Assembly (NCBI GenBank): GCA_011051715.1
Contig: DRKP01000024.1
Span: 1-34,958, forward strand
Reading direction: 5' to 3'
DNA: 34,958 nucleotides
From: Sedimenticola thiotaurini
GTDB taxonomy: Bacteria > Pseudomonadota > Gammaproteobacteria > Chromatiales > Chromatiaceae
The position numbers and the translations under genes are program-made. This document shows, in pieces, positions 24,037 through 33,466 of this stretch (positions within the stretch are counted from its first letter, which is position 1; each line of letters begins with the position of its first letter). The notes beneath the pieces are model-generated. The model was given only the letters and a program-made list of their open reading frames with translations. It had not been told where the DNA came from and ran no database searches.

Positions 24037-27000
24037 TCACCCCATCTTCCGGTGCATGGCGGCGTAGTAGACCACCGGGATCACCAGCAGCGTCAGCACC
24101 GTCGAGACCAGCAGGCCGAAGATCAGCGACACCGCCAGCCCGCTGAAGATGGGGTCGTCGAGGATGAAGAAGGCACCGGCCATGGCTGCCAGGGCGGTGA
24201 GCACGATCGGCTTGGAGCGCACCACCGCCGAGTTGATCACCGCCTGCTCGAAGCCGCTGCCCTCGCGCACCTGCTGGTTGATGAAGTCGACCAGCAGGAT
24301 CGAGTTGCGCACGATGATGCCGGCCAGGGCGATCATGCCGATCATGGAGGTGGCGGTGAACTGCCGCTCCAGCAGGGCGTGGCCGGGCAGGATGCCGATG
24401 ATGGTCAGCGGGATCGGCGCCATGATCACCAGCGGAACCAGGTAGGAGCGGAACTGGGCCACCACCAGCAGGTAGATCAGGATCAGACCCACCGAGTAGG
24501 CGATGCCCATGTCACGGAAGGTCTCGTAGGTGACCTGCCACTCGCCGTCCCATTTCAGGCTGTACTCGTAGGGGTTCTCTGGCTGGCTCAGGAACCACTG
24601 GTCGATGCCCCCCTCCCGCTCCAGCCGGTCGGAGATCCCGAACAGGCCGTACAGGGGGCTGTCCAGACGGCCGGCCATGTCGCCGGTGACATAGACTACC
24701 GGCAGCAGATCCTTGTGCTGGATCGAGTGCTCGCGGGTGCTCTTCACCAGCTCGACGATCTCCGTCAGCGGGATCAGTTCGCCGTTCCTGCTCTTCACCT
24801 TCAGCGCCAGCACCTGCTCCAGATCCGCCTTGTCCGCCTCCGAGTACTCCACTCGGATCGGTACCGCGTATTTCAGATTGGCGCCGTGCAGGTAGCTGAT
24901 GTCGCGGCCGTCGAGCACCGTGGCCAGGGCGCGGGTCACCTCGTCCTGGGCGATGCCGAGACGGGCCGCCTTGGCCCGGTCCACCCGCACCACGATCTTG
25001 GGGGACGGATACTCCACCGAGTCGTCCACGTCGACGATGTCCGGGGTCTGTTCGAATACCCTCCGGACCCGCTGTGCCACCTCGATCTGGCCGTCGTAGT
25101 CGAGGCCGTAGATCTCCGCCACCAGTGGTGACAGCACCGGTGGTCCGGGCGGTACCTCGACGATCTTTGCGTTGCCGCCGAAACGGCGGGCGATGGCCTG
25201 CACCGGTTCGCGCACCGACAGGGCGATCTGGTGGCTCTTGCGGTCACGGTCGTGCTTGTCCACCAGGTTGACCTGGATGTCGCCCAGGTTGGCGCCGCGG
25301 CGCAGGTAGTACTGCCGCACCAGACCGTTGAAGCTGATCGGTGCCGAGGTGCCGGCGTAGACCTGGTAGTCGGTCACCTCGGGCACCGTGGCCAGGTAGC
25401 CGCCGATCTCGTCCAGCACCCGGGTGGTCTGTTCCAGGCTGGTCCCCTCCGGCATGTCCAGCACCACCTGGAACTCGGACTTGTTGTCGAACGGCAGCAT
25501 CTTCAGCACCACGTGCTGGCTCACCACCAGATACAGGGAGCCGGCGATCAGCAGCAGGATCGAGCCGAGCAGCAGCCAGCGCATGGCGCGCCCGCGGCCA
25601 CCGGCCAGGAACGGGGTCATCAGCCACTGAAAGAAGCGGTGCAGCCGCTGCTGCGGCGGCGCGTCTCCGGCATGGCCGGCGCTGTGCAGCTGATGGGCGG
25701 TGGTGGCCAGCGCCTTGTTGGTGAGCCAGGGCGTGAGCACGAAGGCCACCACCAGCGAGATCAGCATGCCCATGCTGGCGTTGATCGGGATCGGGCTCAT
25801 GTAGGGGCCCATCAGGCCGGTGACGAAGGCCATCGGCAGCAGCGCGGCGATGACGGTGAAGGTGGCCAGGATGGTGGGGCCACCCACCTCGTCCACCGCC
25901 TTGGGGATCGCCTCCAGCAGGTTCTTCGCCCCCATCGCCAGGTGGCGGTGGATGTTCTCCACCACCACGATGGCATCGTCCACCAGGATGCCGATGGAGA
26001 AGATCAGGGCGAACAGGGAGACCCGGTTGAGGGTGAAGCCCCAGGCCCAGGAGGCGAACAGGGTGATGGTGAGGGTCACCACCACGGCGGCGCCCACGAT
26101 CAGGGCCTCGCGCCAGCCCAGGGCGATCAGCACCAGCAGCACCACCGAGGCGGTGGCGAAGATCAGCTTGCTGATCAGCTTCTGCGCCTTGGCGTCGGCG
26201 GTCTCGCCATAGTTGCGGGTGATGGTCGCCTTCACCCCGTCCGGGATGAAGATTCCGCGCAGCTGTTCGAAACGTTCGATCACGGCATCGGCGATGTCCA
26301 CCGCGTTGGTGCCCGGCTTCTTGGCCACGGCGATGGTGACCGCCGGGGTGGGGCCGTTCAGGGTCAGGCCCTTCTTCTCCGCCTGTGGGCCGCTGCCCAT
26401 CCAGACATACTGTTCCGGCTGGTCCGGTCCCTCCTTCACCACTGCCACGTCGCGCAGATAGACCGGCTTGCCCTGATGCACGCCCACCACCAGTCCACCC
26501 ACCTCGTCGGCGCTGCCGAGGAAGCTGCCGGCCTGCACCAGGATCTCCTGGTTGCGGGCGGTGACGTTGATGTTGTCCTGCACCGTGTTGCCGGCCTGCA
26601 GGGCGCGCTGCAGGTCGTCCAGGCCGATGCCGTAGCCGGACAGGGCCTGGGGATCGAGCAGCACGCTCACCACCCGCTCGGGGGCGCCGATGGTGTAGAT
26701 GTCACGGGTGCCCGGGACCCGCTTCAGCTCCGCCTCGATGGCGTGGGCCACCTGGCCCAGCTGGTAGGCGCCCACCGCCGGGTCCTCCGACCACAGGGTG
26801 GCAGTGACGATGGGGACGTCGTCGATGCCCTTCGGCTTGATGATCGGCTGGCCCACGCCCAGGTTGGCCGGCAGCCAGTCCTGGTTGGAGTAGATCTTGC
26901 TGTAGAGGCGCACGATGGCGTCGGTACGGTCCTCGCCCACCTGGTACTGCACCGTCAGCACCGCCATGCCGGGCATGGAGCTGGAGTAGACGTGCTTGAT

Positions 27001-27249
27001 GCCCTCGATCTCCGACAGCACCTGCTCCGCCGGGGTGGCGACCAGGTGCTCGATCTCCGACGCCGTGGCCCCGGGGAAGGGAATGAAGACGTTGGCGAAG
27101 GTGACATTGATCTGCGGTTCCTCCTCGCGCGGGGTGATGAGGATGGCGAACACCCCCAGCAACAGGCCGACCAGGGCCAGCAGTGGCGTGATCTCGGTGT
27201 CGACGAAACGCCGGGCGATGCGCCCGGAGATGCCCAGCCCGCTCTTCAT
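24037..27249 (-). CDS. RND-family efflux permease
   Basis: A 1070-residue inner-membrane proton-driven pump of the AcrB/HAE superfamily. It starts MKSGLGISGRIARRFVDTEITPLLALVGLLLGVFA, has the first large periplasmic loop (FPGATASEIEHLVATPAEQVLSEIEG), and the TM4 proton-relay motif with two Asp (FSIGILVDDAIVVVENIHRH). The second periplasmic loop and a C-terminal helical bundle follow (GMIALAGIIVRNSILLVDFINQQVREG). This sequence type belongs to the branch pairing with short adaptors rather than to AcrB proper. Substrate is unknown. Its ATG overlaps the adaptor gene stop (ATGA). No outer-membrane TolC-type gene is adjacent. Confidence 0.95.
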   Translation of the reverse strand: MKSGLGISGRIARRFVDTEITPLLALVGLLLGVFAILITPREEEPQINVTFANVFIPFPGATASEIEHLVATPAEQVLSEIEGIKHVYSSSMPGMAVLTVQYQVGEDRTDAIVRLYSKIYSNQDWLPANLGVGQPIIKPKGIDDVPIVTATLWSEDPAVGAYQLGQVAHAIEAELKRVPGTRDIYTIGAPERVVSVLLDPQALSGYGIGLDDLQRALQAGNTVQDNINVTARNQEILVQAGSFLGSADEVGGLVVGVHQGKPVYLRDVAVVKEGPDQPEQYVWMGSGPQAEKKGLTLNGPTPAVTIAVAKKPGTNAVDIADAVIERFEQLRGIFIPDGVKATITRNYGETADAKAQKLISKLIFATASVVLLVLIALGWREALIVGAAVVVTLTITLFASWAWGFTLNRVSLFALIFSIGILVDDAIVVVENIHRHLAMGAKNLLEAIPKAVDEVGGPTILATFTVIAALLPMAFVTGLMGPYMSPIPINASMGMLISLVVAFVLTPWLTNKALATTAHQLHSAGHAGDAPPQQRLHRFFQWLMTPFLAGGRGRAMRWLLLGSILLLIAGSLYLVVSQHVVLKMLPFDNKSEFQVVLDMPEGTSLEQTTRVLDEIGGYLATVPEVTDYQVYAGTSAPISFNGLVRQYYLRRGANLGDIQVNLVDKHDRDRKSHQIALSVREPVQAIARRFGGNAKIVEVPPGPPVLSPLVAEIYGLDYDGQIEVAQRVRRVFEQTPDIVDVDDSVEYPSPKIVVRVDRAKAARLGIAQDEVTRALATVLDGRDISYLHGANLKYAVPIRVEYSEADKADLEQVLALKVKSRNGELIPLTEIVELVKSTREHSIQHKDLLPVVYVTGDMAGRLDSPLYGLFGISDRLEREGGIDQWFLSQPENPYEYSLKWDGEWQVTYETFRDMGIAYSVGLILIYLLVVAQFRSYLVPLVIMAPIPLTIIGILPGHALLERQFTATSMIGMIALAGIIVRNSILLVDFINQQVREGSGFEQAVINSAVVRSKPIVLTALAAMAGAFFILDDPIFSGLAVSLIFGLLVSTVLTLLVIPVVYYAAMHRKMG

Positions 27250-28298
27250 GACCGCACCTTCTTCGCCTGTTCGTCCTGCTGCCGTTTCAGCAGCACGCCC
27301 GCCTTGATCGGGTCCAGCGCCACCCGCTCGCCCTCCTCCAGACCGGCCAGGATCACCACCATGCCGTCATCGGTCCTGCGTCCCAGGCGCACGTGGCGCA
27401 GGGAGATGCGGCCGTCCGGCGCCACCACGTAGACCCCCGTGACCTCGCTGCGGTAGACCACCGCCTGTTGCGGCACCAGCAGCTGGCGGTGCTCGCCCAC
27501 GGTGAAGGAGGTCTTGACGAACATGCCCGGGAACAGGCCCTTGATGCCCTCCGGCAGATCGAGCCGCACGCGGAAGGTGTTGCTGCCGTGCTGGGCATAG
27601 GGAAAGATGGTCAGCCGGGTGGCCGGAATGAAGCCGTCACCCGGTTTCTGCACGCTGGCCTTGCCGATCCTGCGGATGGTTGGGATCAGGCTCTGGGGTA
27701 CATCGACGATCACCCGCAGCTGGTCCAGGGAGATACCGCTCATCAGTTTCTGGCCCGGCTTGGCGATCTCTCCCACCTCGATGTAGCGGTCGGTGACGAT
27801 GCCGGAGTAGGGGGCCCGTACCCGGGTGTACTCGAACTGCTCCCGCGCCTGCTCCAGCTGGGCCTGGGCGGCCTCGCGCTTGGCCCGTGCCGCGGCCAGG
27901 GCGGTGGTCGCGCGGTCCATCTCGGACTGGGAGATGAGACCGCGGTCGAATACCCCCTTGATGCGGGTGTAGTCGTCCTTCGCCTTCTGGTAGTTGGCGT
28001 CCGCCTCTCTCAGGCTGGCCTCCGCCTTGGCCAGCTGGGCGCGCTGTTCGGTGTCCTTGAGCAGGACGATCACCTGCCCCTTCTCGACGTAGTCGTCCAC
28101 GTCGAACAGGATCTTCTCCACCTGGCCGCCGGTCTGGGCCGAGACGGTGGAGCGGTTGACGGCCTCCACCACGCCATCGAGCCGGTATTCCCGCGGGACG
28201 ACACGGTACCCGGCCACGGCGGTCGCCAGCTCGGGAGCGGCACCGGCGACGGTGGAGAGGCCCAGCAGGGCGAGAAAAACGGCGATCATGGCTTTCAT
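27246..28298 (-). CDS. RND efflux periplasmic adaptor (membrane fusion protein)
   Basis: A 350-residue exported adaptor that would link the RND pump to an outer-membrane channel. It has a signal peptide (MKAMIAVFLALLGLSTVAGAAPE), the first half of a lipoyl-like domain (TVSAQTGGQVEKILFDVDDYVEKGQVIVLL), a Lys/Ala/Glu-rich coiled-coil hairpin (about 75-150), and the second lipoyl half (TRVRAPYSGIVTDRYIEVGE). Beta-barrel and membrane-proximal domains follow (LFPGMFVKTSFTVGEHRQLLVPQQAVVYR). There is no lipobox, so it is periplasmic rather than acylated. First gene of a two-gene operon behind a good promoter at 28340-28368. Confidence 0.94.
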   Translation of the reverse strand: MKAMIAVFLALLGLSTVAGAAPELATAVAGYRVVPREYRLDGVVEAVNRSTVSAQTGGQVEKILFDVDDYVEKGQVIVLLKDTEQRAQLAKAEASLREADANYQKAKDDYTRIKGVFDRGLISQSEMDRATTALAAARAKREAAQAQLEQAREQFEYTRVRAPYSGIVTDRYIEVGEIAKPGQKLMSGISLDQLRVIVDVPQSLIPTIRRIGKASVQKPGDGFIPATRLTIFPYAQHGSNTFRVRLDLPEGIKGLFPGMFVKTSFTVGEHRQLLVPQQAVVYRSEVTGVYVVAPDGRISLRHVRLGRRTDDGMVVILAGLEEGERVALDPIKAGVLLKRQQDEQAKKVRS

Positions 28299-28339
28299 CC
28301 GGATGCTCCAGCAAGGGAATCAGAATATAATGCAACGCT

Positions 28340-28368
28340 AATATACGGATTGCTTATCCATAAATCAA
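28340..28368 (-). promoter_or_regulatory. Predicted sigma-70 promoter of the RND operon with a spacer palindrome
   Basis: On the minus strand: -35 TTGATT (28363-28368), a 17-base spacer and -10 TATATT (28340-28345, 5 of 6 matches). Inside the spacer, GGAT-TGCTT-ATCC (28347-28359) is an inverted repeat placed where a repressor would block polymerase. No regulator gene lies next to it. The rest of 28369-28597, up to the TtcA-like gene, shows only GC-rich inverted and direct repeats (for example GAACCGGT twice) and no gene. Confidence 0.6.
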
Positions 28369-28597
28369 TAGCATGTATAGCACGGAAAACCCGAACCGGT
28401 ATGGGGATCCCGGGACCGAACCGGTGCCCCGGCACGGGCGGGGATCCACAGCATGGTTCCCCGCGGACCCCCGCTCCATGCCCCTGCAGGGAACGGCGGG
28501 TCCGGTTTTCCATGGTGGTGGCGGCCGCTGCGGATTCAACCGGGTCACTGTCGTGACGGCGACGGCCGGTGGTGGCGGGAGTCCCCGGGTGCGGTGG

Positions 28598-29335
28598 CTA
28601 TTCCAGTGGCGCTTCGTCCATCAGTGGCCGCATGGCGTGCAGCAGGTTGGCGAACAGGTGCGGGTTCTGCTGCTCCTCCCGCCTCAGAAGTTGCTTCATG
28701 TGTTCGCGCTGGGTGGGGGCGCTGAAGCAGGCCGGGCAGCTGTCCGGGACCACCGGCAGCCGCGCCTCGGCGGCGAAGGCGGCGGTCTGGCTCTCCCGGC
28801 AGTAGACCAGGGGACGGATGACGCGCAGGTCGCCGGCGTCGTTTACATAGTGCGCCTTCATGGTGCGCAGCTGGCCGCCGTGGAACAGGGACATCAGCAG
28901 GCTCTCGGCCAGGTCGTCCAGGTGCTGGGCCAGGGCCAGCACGTTGTAGCCCTCGTTGCGGCAGGTGGTGTACATGATGCCCCGCTTCATGCGCGCGCAG
29001 TAGGCGCAGAAAGAGTCCCCGTCCATGTTCTCCCGCGCCTCCTCCATGATCGGCTGTTCACGGTAGTGGTAGGGTACGCCGAGGGCCTCGTAGTAGGGCA
29101 CCAGGGAGGCGGGATCGAACCCCTCCACCTCCGGATCCACCGTGATCACACCCAGTCCGAACCGCACCGGCGCATAGCGGCGCAGGTGGCGCAGGACGTG
29201 CAGCAGGGTCAGGGAATCCTTGCCCCCGGAGACGCCGAGCAGGATGCGGTCTCCGTCCCGGATCATGCGGTAGTCGGCGATGGCGCGCCCCACCTTGCGC
29301 AGCAGGGACTTGGGTGGCTTCACCGGTGTGTTCAT
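28598..29335 (-). CDS. TtcA-like PP-loop ATPase, probable tRNA thiolation enzyme
   Basis: A 245-residue cytoplasmic adenylating enzyme. The PP-loop SGGKDS is at residues 36-41. A Cys pair (CAYC, C110 and C113) is followed by RMKRG, as in TtcA where these residues ligate a [4Fe-4S] cluster, and a second pair CPAC is at C200/C203. TtcA makes 2-thiocytidine at tRNA position 32. This protein is shorter than classical TtcA (about 300 residues) and its last domain differs, so it may be a paralogue with another thiolation target. The start at 29335 is chosen for CAGGAAA about 9 bases upstream and because the further upstream ATG lacks one. Confidence 0.82.
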   Translation of the reverse strand: MNTPVKPPKSLLRKVGRAIADYRMIRDGDRILLGVSGGKDSLTLLHVLRHLRRYAPVRFGLGVITVDPEVEGFDPASLVPYYEALGVPYHYREQPIMEEARENMDGDSFCAYCARMKRGIMYTTCRNEGYNVLALAQHLDDLAESLLMSLFHGGQLRTMKAHYVNDAGDLRVIRPLVYCRESQTAAFAAEARLPVVPDSCPACFSAPTQREHMKQLLRREEQQNPHLFANLLHAMRPLMDEAPLE

Positions 29336-29378
29336 GGTTTCTGTTTTCCTGCAGACACGGTTTTTCTTTTGCCTAGGC

Positions 29379-29466
29379 ACGAAGGGCGTGGAGAGCGCGA
29401 ACAGCGGTCGTTGAAAAAACCACCGGCGATTTGCCCCGCTCTTGGCGTCCTTCGCGTCTCCGCGAG
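29379..29466. repeat. Imperfect inverted repeat with CGAAGG/CCTTCG arms
   Basis: The arm near 29379-29399 (GCACGAAGGGCGTGGAGAGCG) is close to the reverse complement of the segment near 29439-29458 (CGCTCTTGGCGTCCTTCGCG). The second arm continues with CGTCTCCGCGAGC. It resembles a dispersed intergenic repeat of gammaproteobacteria, but I cannot name the family. The rest of the 298-base gap to qmcA shows no gene. Confidence 0.4.
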
Positions 29467-29633
29467 CAACGGTTCCCAGTCGGCCGCAAACCGCACAAGG
29501 CTAAATGTTCCCATCCGCCTGCCGATTTTTCATCAGAAGAAGAGGAGTTTACCCCGAAGCGTGCGGATTGCGCTTTGGAAACGGCCCGTATACGGTGCAG
29601 GAACGGGATTCGCAACCGCAACAGGAGGGAGCA

Positions 29634-30560
29634 ATGGGTGAGTTTGCACTGATCGTCGTGGCCCTGGCCGTGGTGCTGGTGGTACTGGGTGCCAAGCGGG
29701 TGCCCCAGGGGTCCGAGTACACGGTGGAACGGTTCGGACGCTATACCCGCACGCTGCGGCCGGGGTTGAACATCATCGTGCCGGTGATCGATACCATCGG
29801 CGCCAAATTGAACATGATGGAACAGGTGCTCGATGTCCCTTCCCAGGAGGTGATCACCCGCGACAACGCCATGGTGACGGTGGACGGTGTGGTCTTCTTC
29901 CAGGTGCTGGACGCGCCCAAGGCGGCCTACGAGGTGAACAATCTGCAGCATGCCATCCTCAACCTGACCATGACCAACATCCGCACCGTGATGGGATCGA
30001 TGGATCTGGACGAGCTGCTGTCGAAGCGTGACCAGATCAACGCCCAGCTGCTCGACGTGGTGGACGACGCCACCACCCCCTGGGGGGTGAAGGTGACCCG
30101 CATCGAGATCAAGGATATCTCGCCGCCGCGGGACCTGGTCGATGCCATGGCGCGGCAGATGAAGGCGGAGCGGGAGAAGCGCGCCACCATCCTCGAGTCC
30201 GAGGGTCAGCGGCAGTCGGAGATCCTGGAAGCGGAGGGACGCAAGCAGGCGGCGATCCTCGAGGCGGAGGGCGAGAAGGAGGCGGCATTTCGCGAGGCGG
30301 AGGCACGGGAGAGACTGGCCGAGGCCGAGGCCAAGGCGACCATGATGGTATCCCAGGCGATCGCCCGTGGCGACGTCAACGCAATCAACTATTTCGTCGC
30401 CCAGCGCTATACCGAGGCGCTTCAGAGTATCGCCTCGGCCGACAACCAGAAGGTGATCATGATGCCGCTGGAGGCGTCCAGTCTGATCGGATCGATCGGC
30501 GGTATCGCCGAGATCGCCCGGGAGGCCATGGCGGGCAGGGGCAAGGGGAGCGGCGACTGA
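29634..30560 (+). CDS. qmcA: SPFH/stomatin-family membrane protein, QmcA-like
   Basis: A 308-residue protein anchored by one N-terminal membrane helix ([17 protein letters not shown]). The SPFH/band-7 domain covers about 20-185, with [33 protein letters not shown] and [27 protein letters not shown] coiled coil of Glu/Ala-rich repeats ([23 protein letters not shown]) and a short oligomerisation tail follow. SPFH proteins form large ring or cage assemblies that organise membrane proteins and proteases. A strong AGGAGGGAG ribosome site fixes the ATG. The NfeD gene starts on the last base of the stop codon, giving the standard stomatin-NfeD pair. Confidence 0.95.
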   Translation: MGEFALIVVALAVVLVVLGAKRVPQGSEYTVERFGRYTRTLRPGLNIIVPVIDTIGAKLNMMEQVLDVPSQEVITRDNAMVTVDGVVFFQVLDAPKAAYEVNNLQHAILNLTMTNIRTVMGSMDLDELLSKRDQINAQLLDVVDDATTPWGVKVTRIEIKDISPPRDLVDAMARQMKAEREKRATILESEGQRQSEILEAEGRKQAAILEAEGEKEAAFREAEARERLAEAEAKATMMVSQAIARGDVNAINYFVAQRYTEALQSIASADNQKVIMMPLEASSLIGSIGGIAEIAREAMAGRGKGSGD

Positions 30561-31009
30561 TGGAGTGGCTCGACAACGCCCTCTACTGGCACTGGTGGGT
30601 GCTTGCGGTGGCCTTCGTCATCCTCGAGGTCTTTTCCCCCGGCGTGTTCTTCATCTGGATGGGGGTGGGCGCCGCGGTCACGGGGTTGGTTTTGCTGCTG
30701 GCGCCGGGGCTGGACTGGTCCTGGCAACTGCTGCTGTTTGCCGCCGTCAGCGTCGCCAGTGTGCTGCTGTCGCGACAGATTCTGGAGCGGCGGCCGATAA
30801 AGACGGACCAGCCGCGGCTGAACCGCCGTGGTGAACAGTATGTGGGACGGCTCTTCACCCTGGAGGAGCCGATCGTCAACGGCCAGGGGAAGATCCGGGT
30901 GGACGACAGCAGCTGGAAGATCGAAGGGCCGGATTGCGCCGCAGGTACCCGGGTGCGGGTGACCGGCGTGGACGGCGTGGTATTGAAAGTGGAGGTGACC
31001 GACGGATGA
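30560..31009 (+). CDS. Short NfeD-like membrane protein (YbbJ type)
   Basis: A 149-residue partner of the stomatin-like protein. Three hydrophobic segments (WWVLAVAFVILEVFSPGVFFIWMGVGAAVTGLVLLLAPG, then WQLLLFAAVSVASVLLS) are followed by a cytoplasmic OB-fold domain (YVGRLFTLEEPIVNGQGKIRVDDSSWKIEG...GTRVRVTGVDGVVLKVEV). This is the short form without the ClpP-like protease domain, as in E. coli YbbJ next to QmcA. The start overlaps the qmcA stop by one base (TGATG) and the stop overlaps the next gene (ATGA). Confidence 0.93.
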   Translation: MEWLDNALYWHWWVLAVAFVILEVFSPGVFFIWMGVGAAVTGLVLLLAPGLDWSWQLLLFAAVSVASVLLSRQILERRPIKTDQPRLNRRGEQYVGRLFTLEEPIVNGQGKIRVDDSSWKIEGPDCAAGTRVRVTGVDGVVLKVEVTDG

Positions 31010-32511
31010 GCGGCTTGGATGTTGCGGGCCTCTCCGGGCAGGCGGGCAGTGGAGCGGGAGAGGAGTTTCACGGCGAGTCCGGAAAATACTACCTGAAGCT
31101 GACCGGAGAAGTGATCGACGGCCAGGACCCGGACCGGGTGGCGGAGCGACTGGCGCGCCTGTTGCGGATGGAGCCCCTGCAGGCCCGGCGGCTGCTCCTG
31201 GGGCGGCCCTACCGCATCCGCCGGCTGTTGGACCGGGCGAAGGCGGAGCATCTGATGGCGAAGGTGACCGCCCGTGGTGCCGGGGCCGTCGTCGAGCCGG
31301 CCCGGACGCCGGACCCGGTGACGGAGAAGGAGGAGGCGGCGGCCTCCCCGGCCGCTGCCGGCACCCGCCCGCTGCATGTGGTGCCGGAAAGACCGGTGCC
31401 GCCCGCGGAAGCCGAACCGCCGCCGGAAAACGGGACAACGGAAGCGGTAGAAGAGGAGCCGGTCTACGAGCTGGATATCGAGATCGAGGCGCCGGGGCTG
31501 TTCCCCGTGGCCACCGGCACGGTGGACGAAGTGGAGATCGAGGCAGTCGTCCCGTCGCCGGACGGGGAGCCGGCCGGGCTGGAGTTGACCCTGGTGGAAC
31601 CGCCGGCCGAAGAGACGGTGGAGGCAGACGGCGCGGAGGAACCGCTGCTGGAGATCGAGATCGACGCCCCCCCTGCGTCGCCCGTGGCCACTGCCGGGGC
31701 GGAGAACGATGGGGAGGCGAAGATGCCATCCCAGGCGCCGGCGGACGGGGAACTGGAACTGACGCTGGTCGAACCACCACCGCAGGCAGAGGGCACGCCG
31801 GAGACCGGGGGCGAAGCGGCCGGTGGGCCGTCCGCGGCAGCTGCGGCGGAAGCAGAGCTGGAACTGGTACTGCCCGCAGTGGAACCGGACGACGAGGCGA
31901 CCCGGCCGATGGAAGTGGTTTCACCACCGGAGACGGAGGTGGAAGAGCGGGTGGTGCTGGAGACGCCATCGCCGCTGCTGACGGCGGCCGTTTCGGATGA
32001 GGGTGCCGGCACCACCGGGCCGGAACCGGCAGCCGGTGACGGAAGTGAAGGGCAGCCCGCCGCTCCCGCGGGCAGCGGTGCCGGTGACAGGAGGCGTGTC
32101 GGGATGCCGGACAAGCGCCTGTTGATCACAGCGGCGGCGGTGCTGCTGGCCGGCGGCGGCTGGGCCGGCCTGCAACTGCTGAATGGTGGCACCCGCCCCG
32201 CCCCGCCACCGCCCTTGGTGCAGGCGGCACCGGTGGATCCGGCACTGGCCGCCACCCGTCGCCGCCAGACCGTGCTGGTCCGCTCGGTGAAGGTGTGGAT
32301 GATCGAGTACGGTTTCGGTTTCGACCCTTCCCAGGTGACCCTGAAGCGGGTGCAGCAGGATCTGGGGCTCGACCAGGACGGGATGCAGGATGGCTGGGGC
32401 ACGACCTTCCGCTACCGGCCTGGCGATGGTCGTTACACCGTGGTCTCCGCCGGCCCGGACCGGCGGTTCGGCAGCGACGACGATCTGGAGCGGGTGGAAG
32501 TCCTGGAATGA
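31006..32511 (+). CDS. Unusual bitopic protein with acidic repeats and a GspG-like C-terminal domain
   Basis: A 501-residue protein that I do not recognise as a whole. The N-terminal segment (about 25-90, YYLKLTGEVIDGQDPDRVAERLARLL...RAKAEHLMAKVTARGAGAVVE) looks like a small alpha/beta domain that precedes membrane segments in other proteobacterial proteins. Then come about 270 residues of acidic, Pro/Ala-rich sequence with recurring short motifs (YELDIEIEAP, LELTLVEPP, LLEIEIDAPP, ELELTLVEPP, ELELVLP). One membrane helix follows (LLITAAAVLLAGGGWAGLQLL, near residue 370). The last 75 residues resemble the C-terminus of a type II secretion major pseudopilin (GspG): VKVWMIEYGF, DGWGTTFRYRPGDGRYTVVSAGPD, FGSDDDLE, with a likely Ca2+-binding Asp cluster. 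No prepilin leader is present. Coupled to nfeD by ATGA. Confidence 0.8.
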   Translation: MSGLDVAGLSGQAGSGAGEEFHGESGKYYLKLTGEVIDGQDPDRVAERLARLLRMEPLQARRLLLGRPYRIRRLLDRAKAEHLMAKVTARGAGAVVEPARTPDPVTEKEEAAASPAAAGTRPLHVVPERPVPPAEAEPPPENGTTEAVEEEPVYELDIEIEAPGLFPVATGTVDEVEIEAVVPSPDGEPAGLELTLVEPPAEETVEADGAEEPLLEIEIDAPPASPVATAGAENDGEAKMPSQAPADGELELTLVEPPPQAEGTPETGGEAAGGPSAAAAAEAELELVLPAVEPDDEATRPMEVVSPPETEVEERVVLETPSPLLTAAVSDEGAGTTGPEPAAGDGSEGQPAAPAGSGAGDRRRVGMPDKRLLITAAAVLLAGGGWAGLQLLNGGTRPAPPPPLVQAAPVDPALAATRRRQTVLVRSVKVWMIEYGFGFDPSQVTLKRVQQDLGLDQDGMQDGWGTTFRYRPGDGRYTVVSAGPDRRFGSDDDLERVEVLE

Positions 32512-32543
32512 GATGATCCGGGGGCGGCTCGCTGCCTGCCGGA

Positions 32544-33197
32544 TCAGCGGGTGCCGTACACCACGATGGTCTTGCCCTTGACGTGGATCAGCCCCTGCTC
32601 CTCCAGGTTCTTCAGTACCCGGCCGGCCATCTCCCGGGAGCAGCCGACGATGCGGCCGATTTCCTGGCGGGTGATGCGGATCTGCATGCCGTCGGGGTGG
32701 GTCATGGCATCCGGCTGTTTGCACAGCTCCAGCAGGGTGCCTGCGACGCGGCCGGTGACATCGAGGAAGGCCAGGTGGCCGACCTTGCGGCTGGTGTGCA
32801 GCAGGCGCTGGGTGAGCTGGGCACCGAGGGCGAACAGGATGTCCTTGGTATAGGGTTTCAGCTCGTTCTCGAACAGCTGCTCCAGGCGCGCGTAGCTGAT
32901 CTCCGCCAGCATGCACTCGGTCCGGGTGCGGACCAGCACGCTGCGGCTCGGCTGCTGGGTGAACAGGCCCATCTCGCCGATGAACTCCCCCTTGTTCAGA
33001 TAGGTGAGGATGATCTCCTTGCCTTCATCGTCCTCGATGATGATGGTGACCGAACCCTCGACCAGATAGAACAGGATGTCGGCCGGGTCACCGGGATGGA
33101 CGATGTCGGTCTTGGGCGGATAGCGCCGGCGGTGGCAGAACGAGAGGAAGGGCTGCAGGTAGGCAGGCTCCTGTTCCGGCGGCTTCACGATACTCAT
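32544..33197 (-). CDS. crp: cAMP receptor protein (CRP/Vfr)
   Basis: A 217-residue global regulator. The cyclic-nucleotide domain has [10 protein letters not shown] and the phosphate-binding RSVLV pair (Arg-Ser). The dimer helix contains [39 protein letters not shown]. The winged helix-turn-helix is nearly identical to E. coli CRP ([43 protein letters not shown]). These features make a true CRP/Vfr orthologue much more likely than FNR, since no N-terminal Cys cluster is present. The start at 33197 has GGGAAG upstream. It is divergent from the OsmC gene, as in E. coli (crp-yhfA) and Pseudomonas (vfr). Confidence 0.95.
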   Translation of the reverse strand: MSIVKPPEQEPAYLQPFLSFCHRRRYPPKTDIVHPGDPADILFYLVEGSVTIIIEDDEGKEIILTYLNKGEFIGEMGLFTQQPSRSVLVRTRTECMLAEISYARLEQLFENELKPYTKDILFALGAQLTQRLLHTSRKVGHLAFLDVTGRVAGTLLELCKQPDAMTHPDGMQIRITRQEIGRIVGCSREMAGRVLKNLEEQGLIHVKGKTIVVYGTR

Positions 33198-33466
33198 AGG
33201 GCTTCCCGTTCTGGTTTCCACGATTCCCATTGCCACCTTCCGCGCGCCACCGGACCGTCGGATCGTCTCCAGCGGGGGGCGCGGCGCGGGAGGGACTGCC
33301 GGGCATTGTTACCGGGACCGGATCTGCGGCCTCCCCCTTCCCGGTGGAGAACGCTGTTCATGTGTTGTCGCTCGAATCGTCCGTATCCCCCTGAGATTCT
33401 AGGCAAGCTCCAGCGCCTTGTCGATCTGTGATAGTCTGCGCCGATCGAAAAACTTGCGAGGATGTG

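Noticed and set aside
25231-27432. Long plus-strand open frame (733 codons) opposite the RND pump
   Set aside because: Antisense shadow. The RND motifs on the minus strand are unambiguous.
33421-33445. CRP autoregulatory site upstream of osmC/crp
   Set aside because: Only the TGTGA half (33426-33430) is present; the other half-site does not match TCACA.
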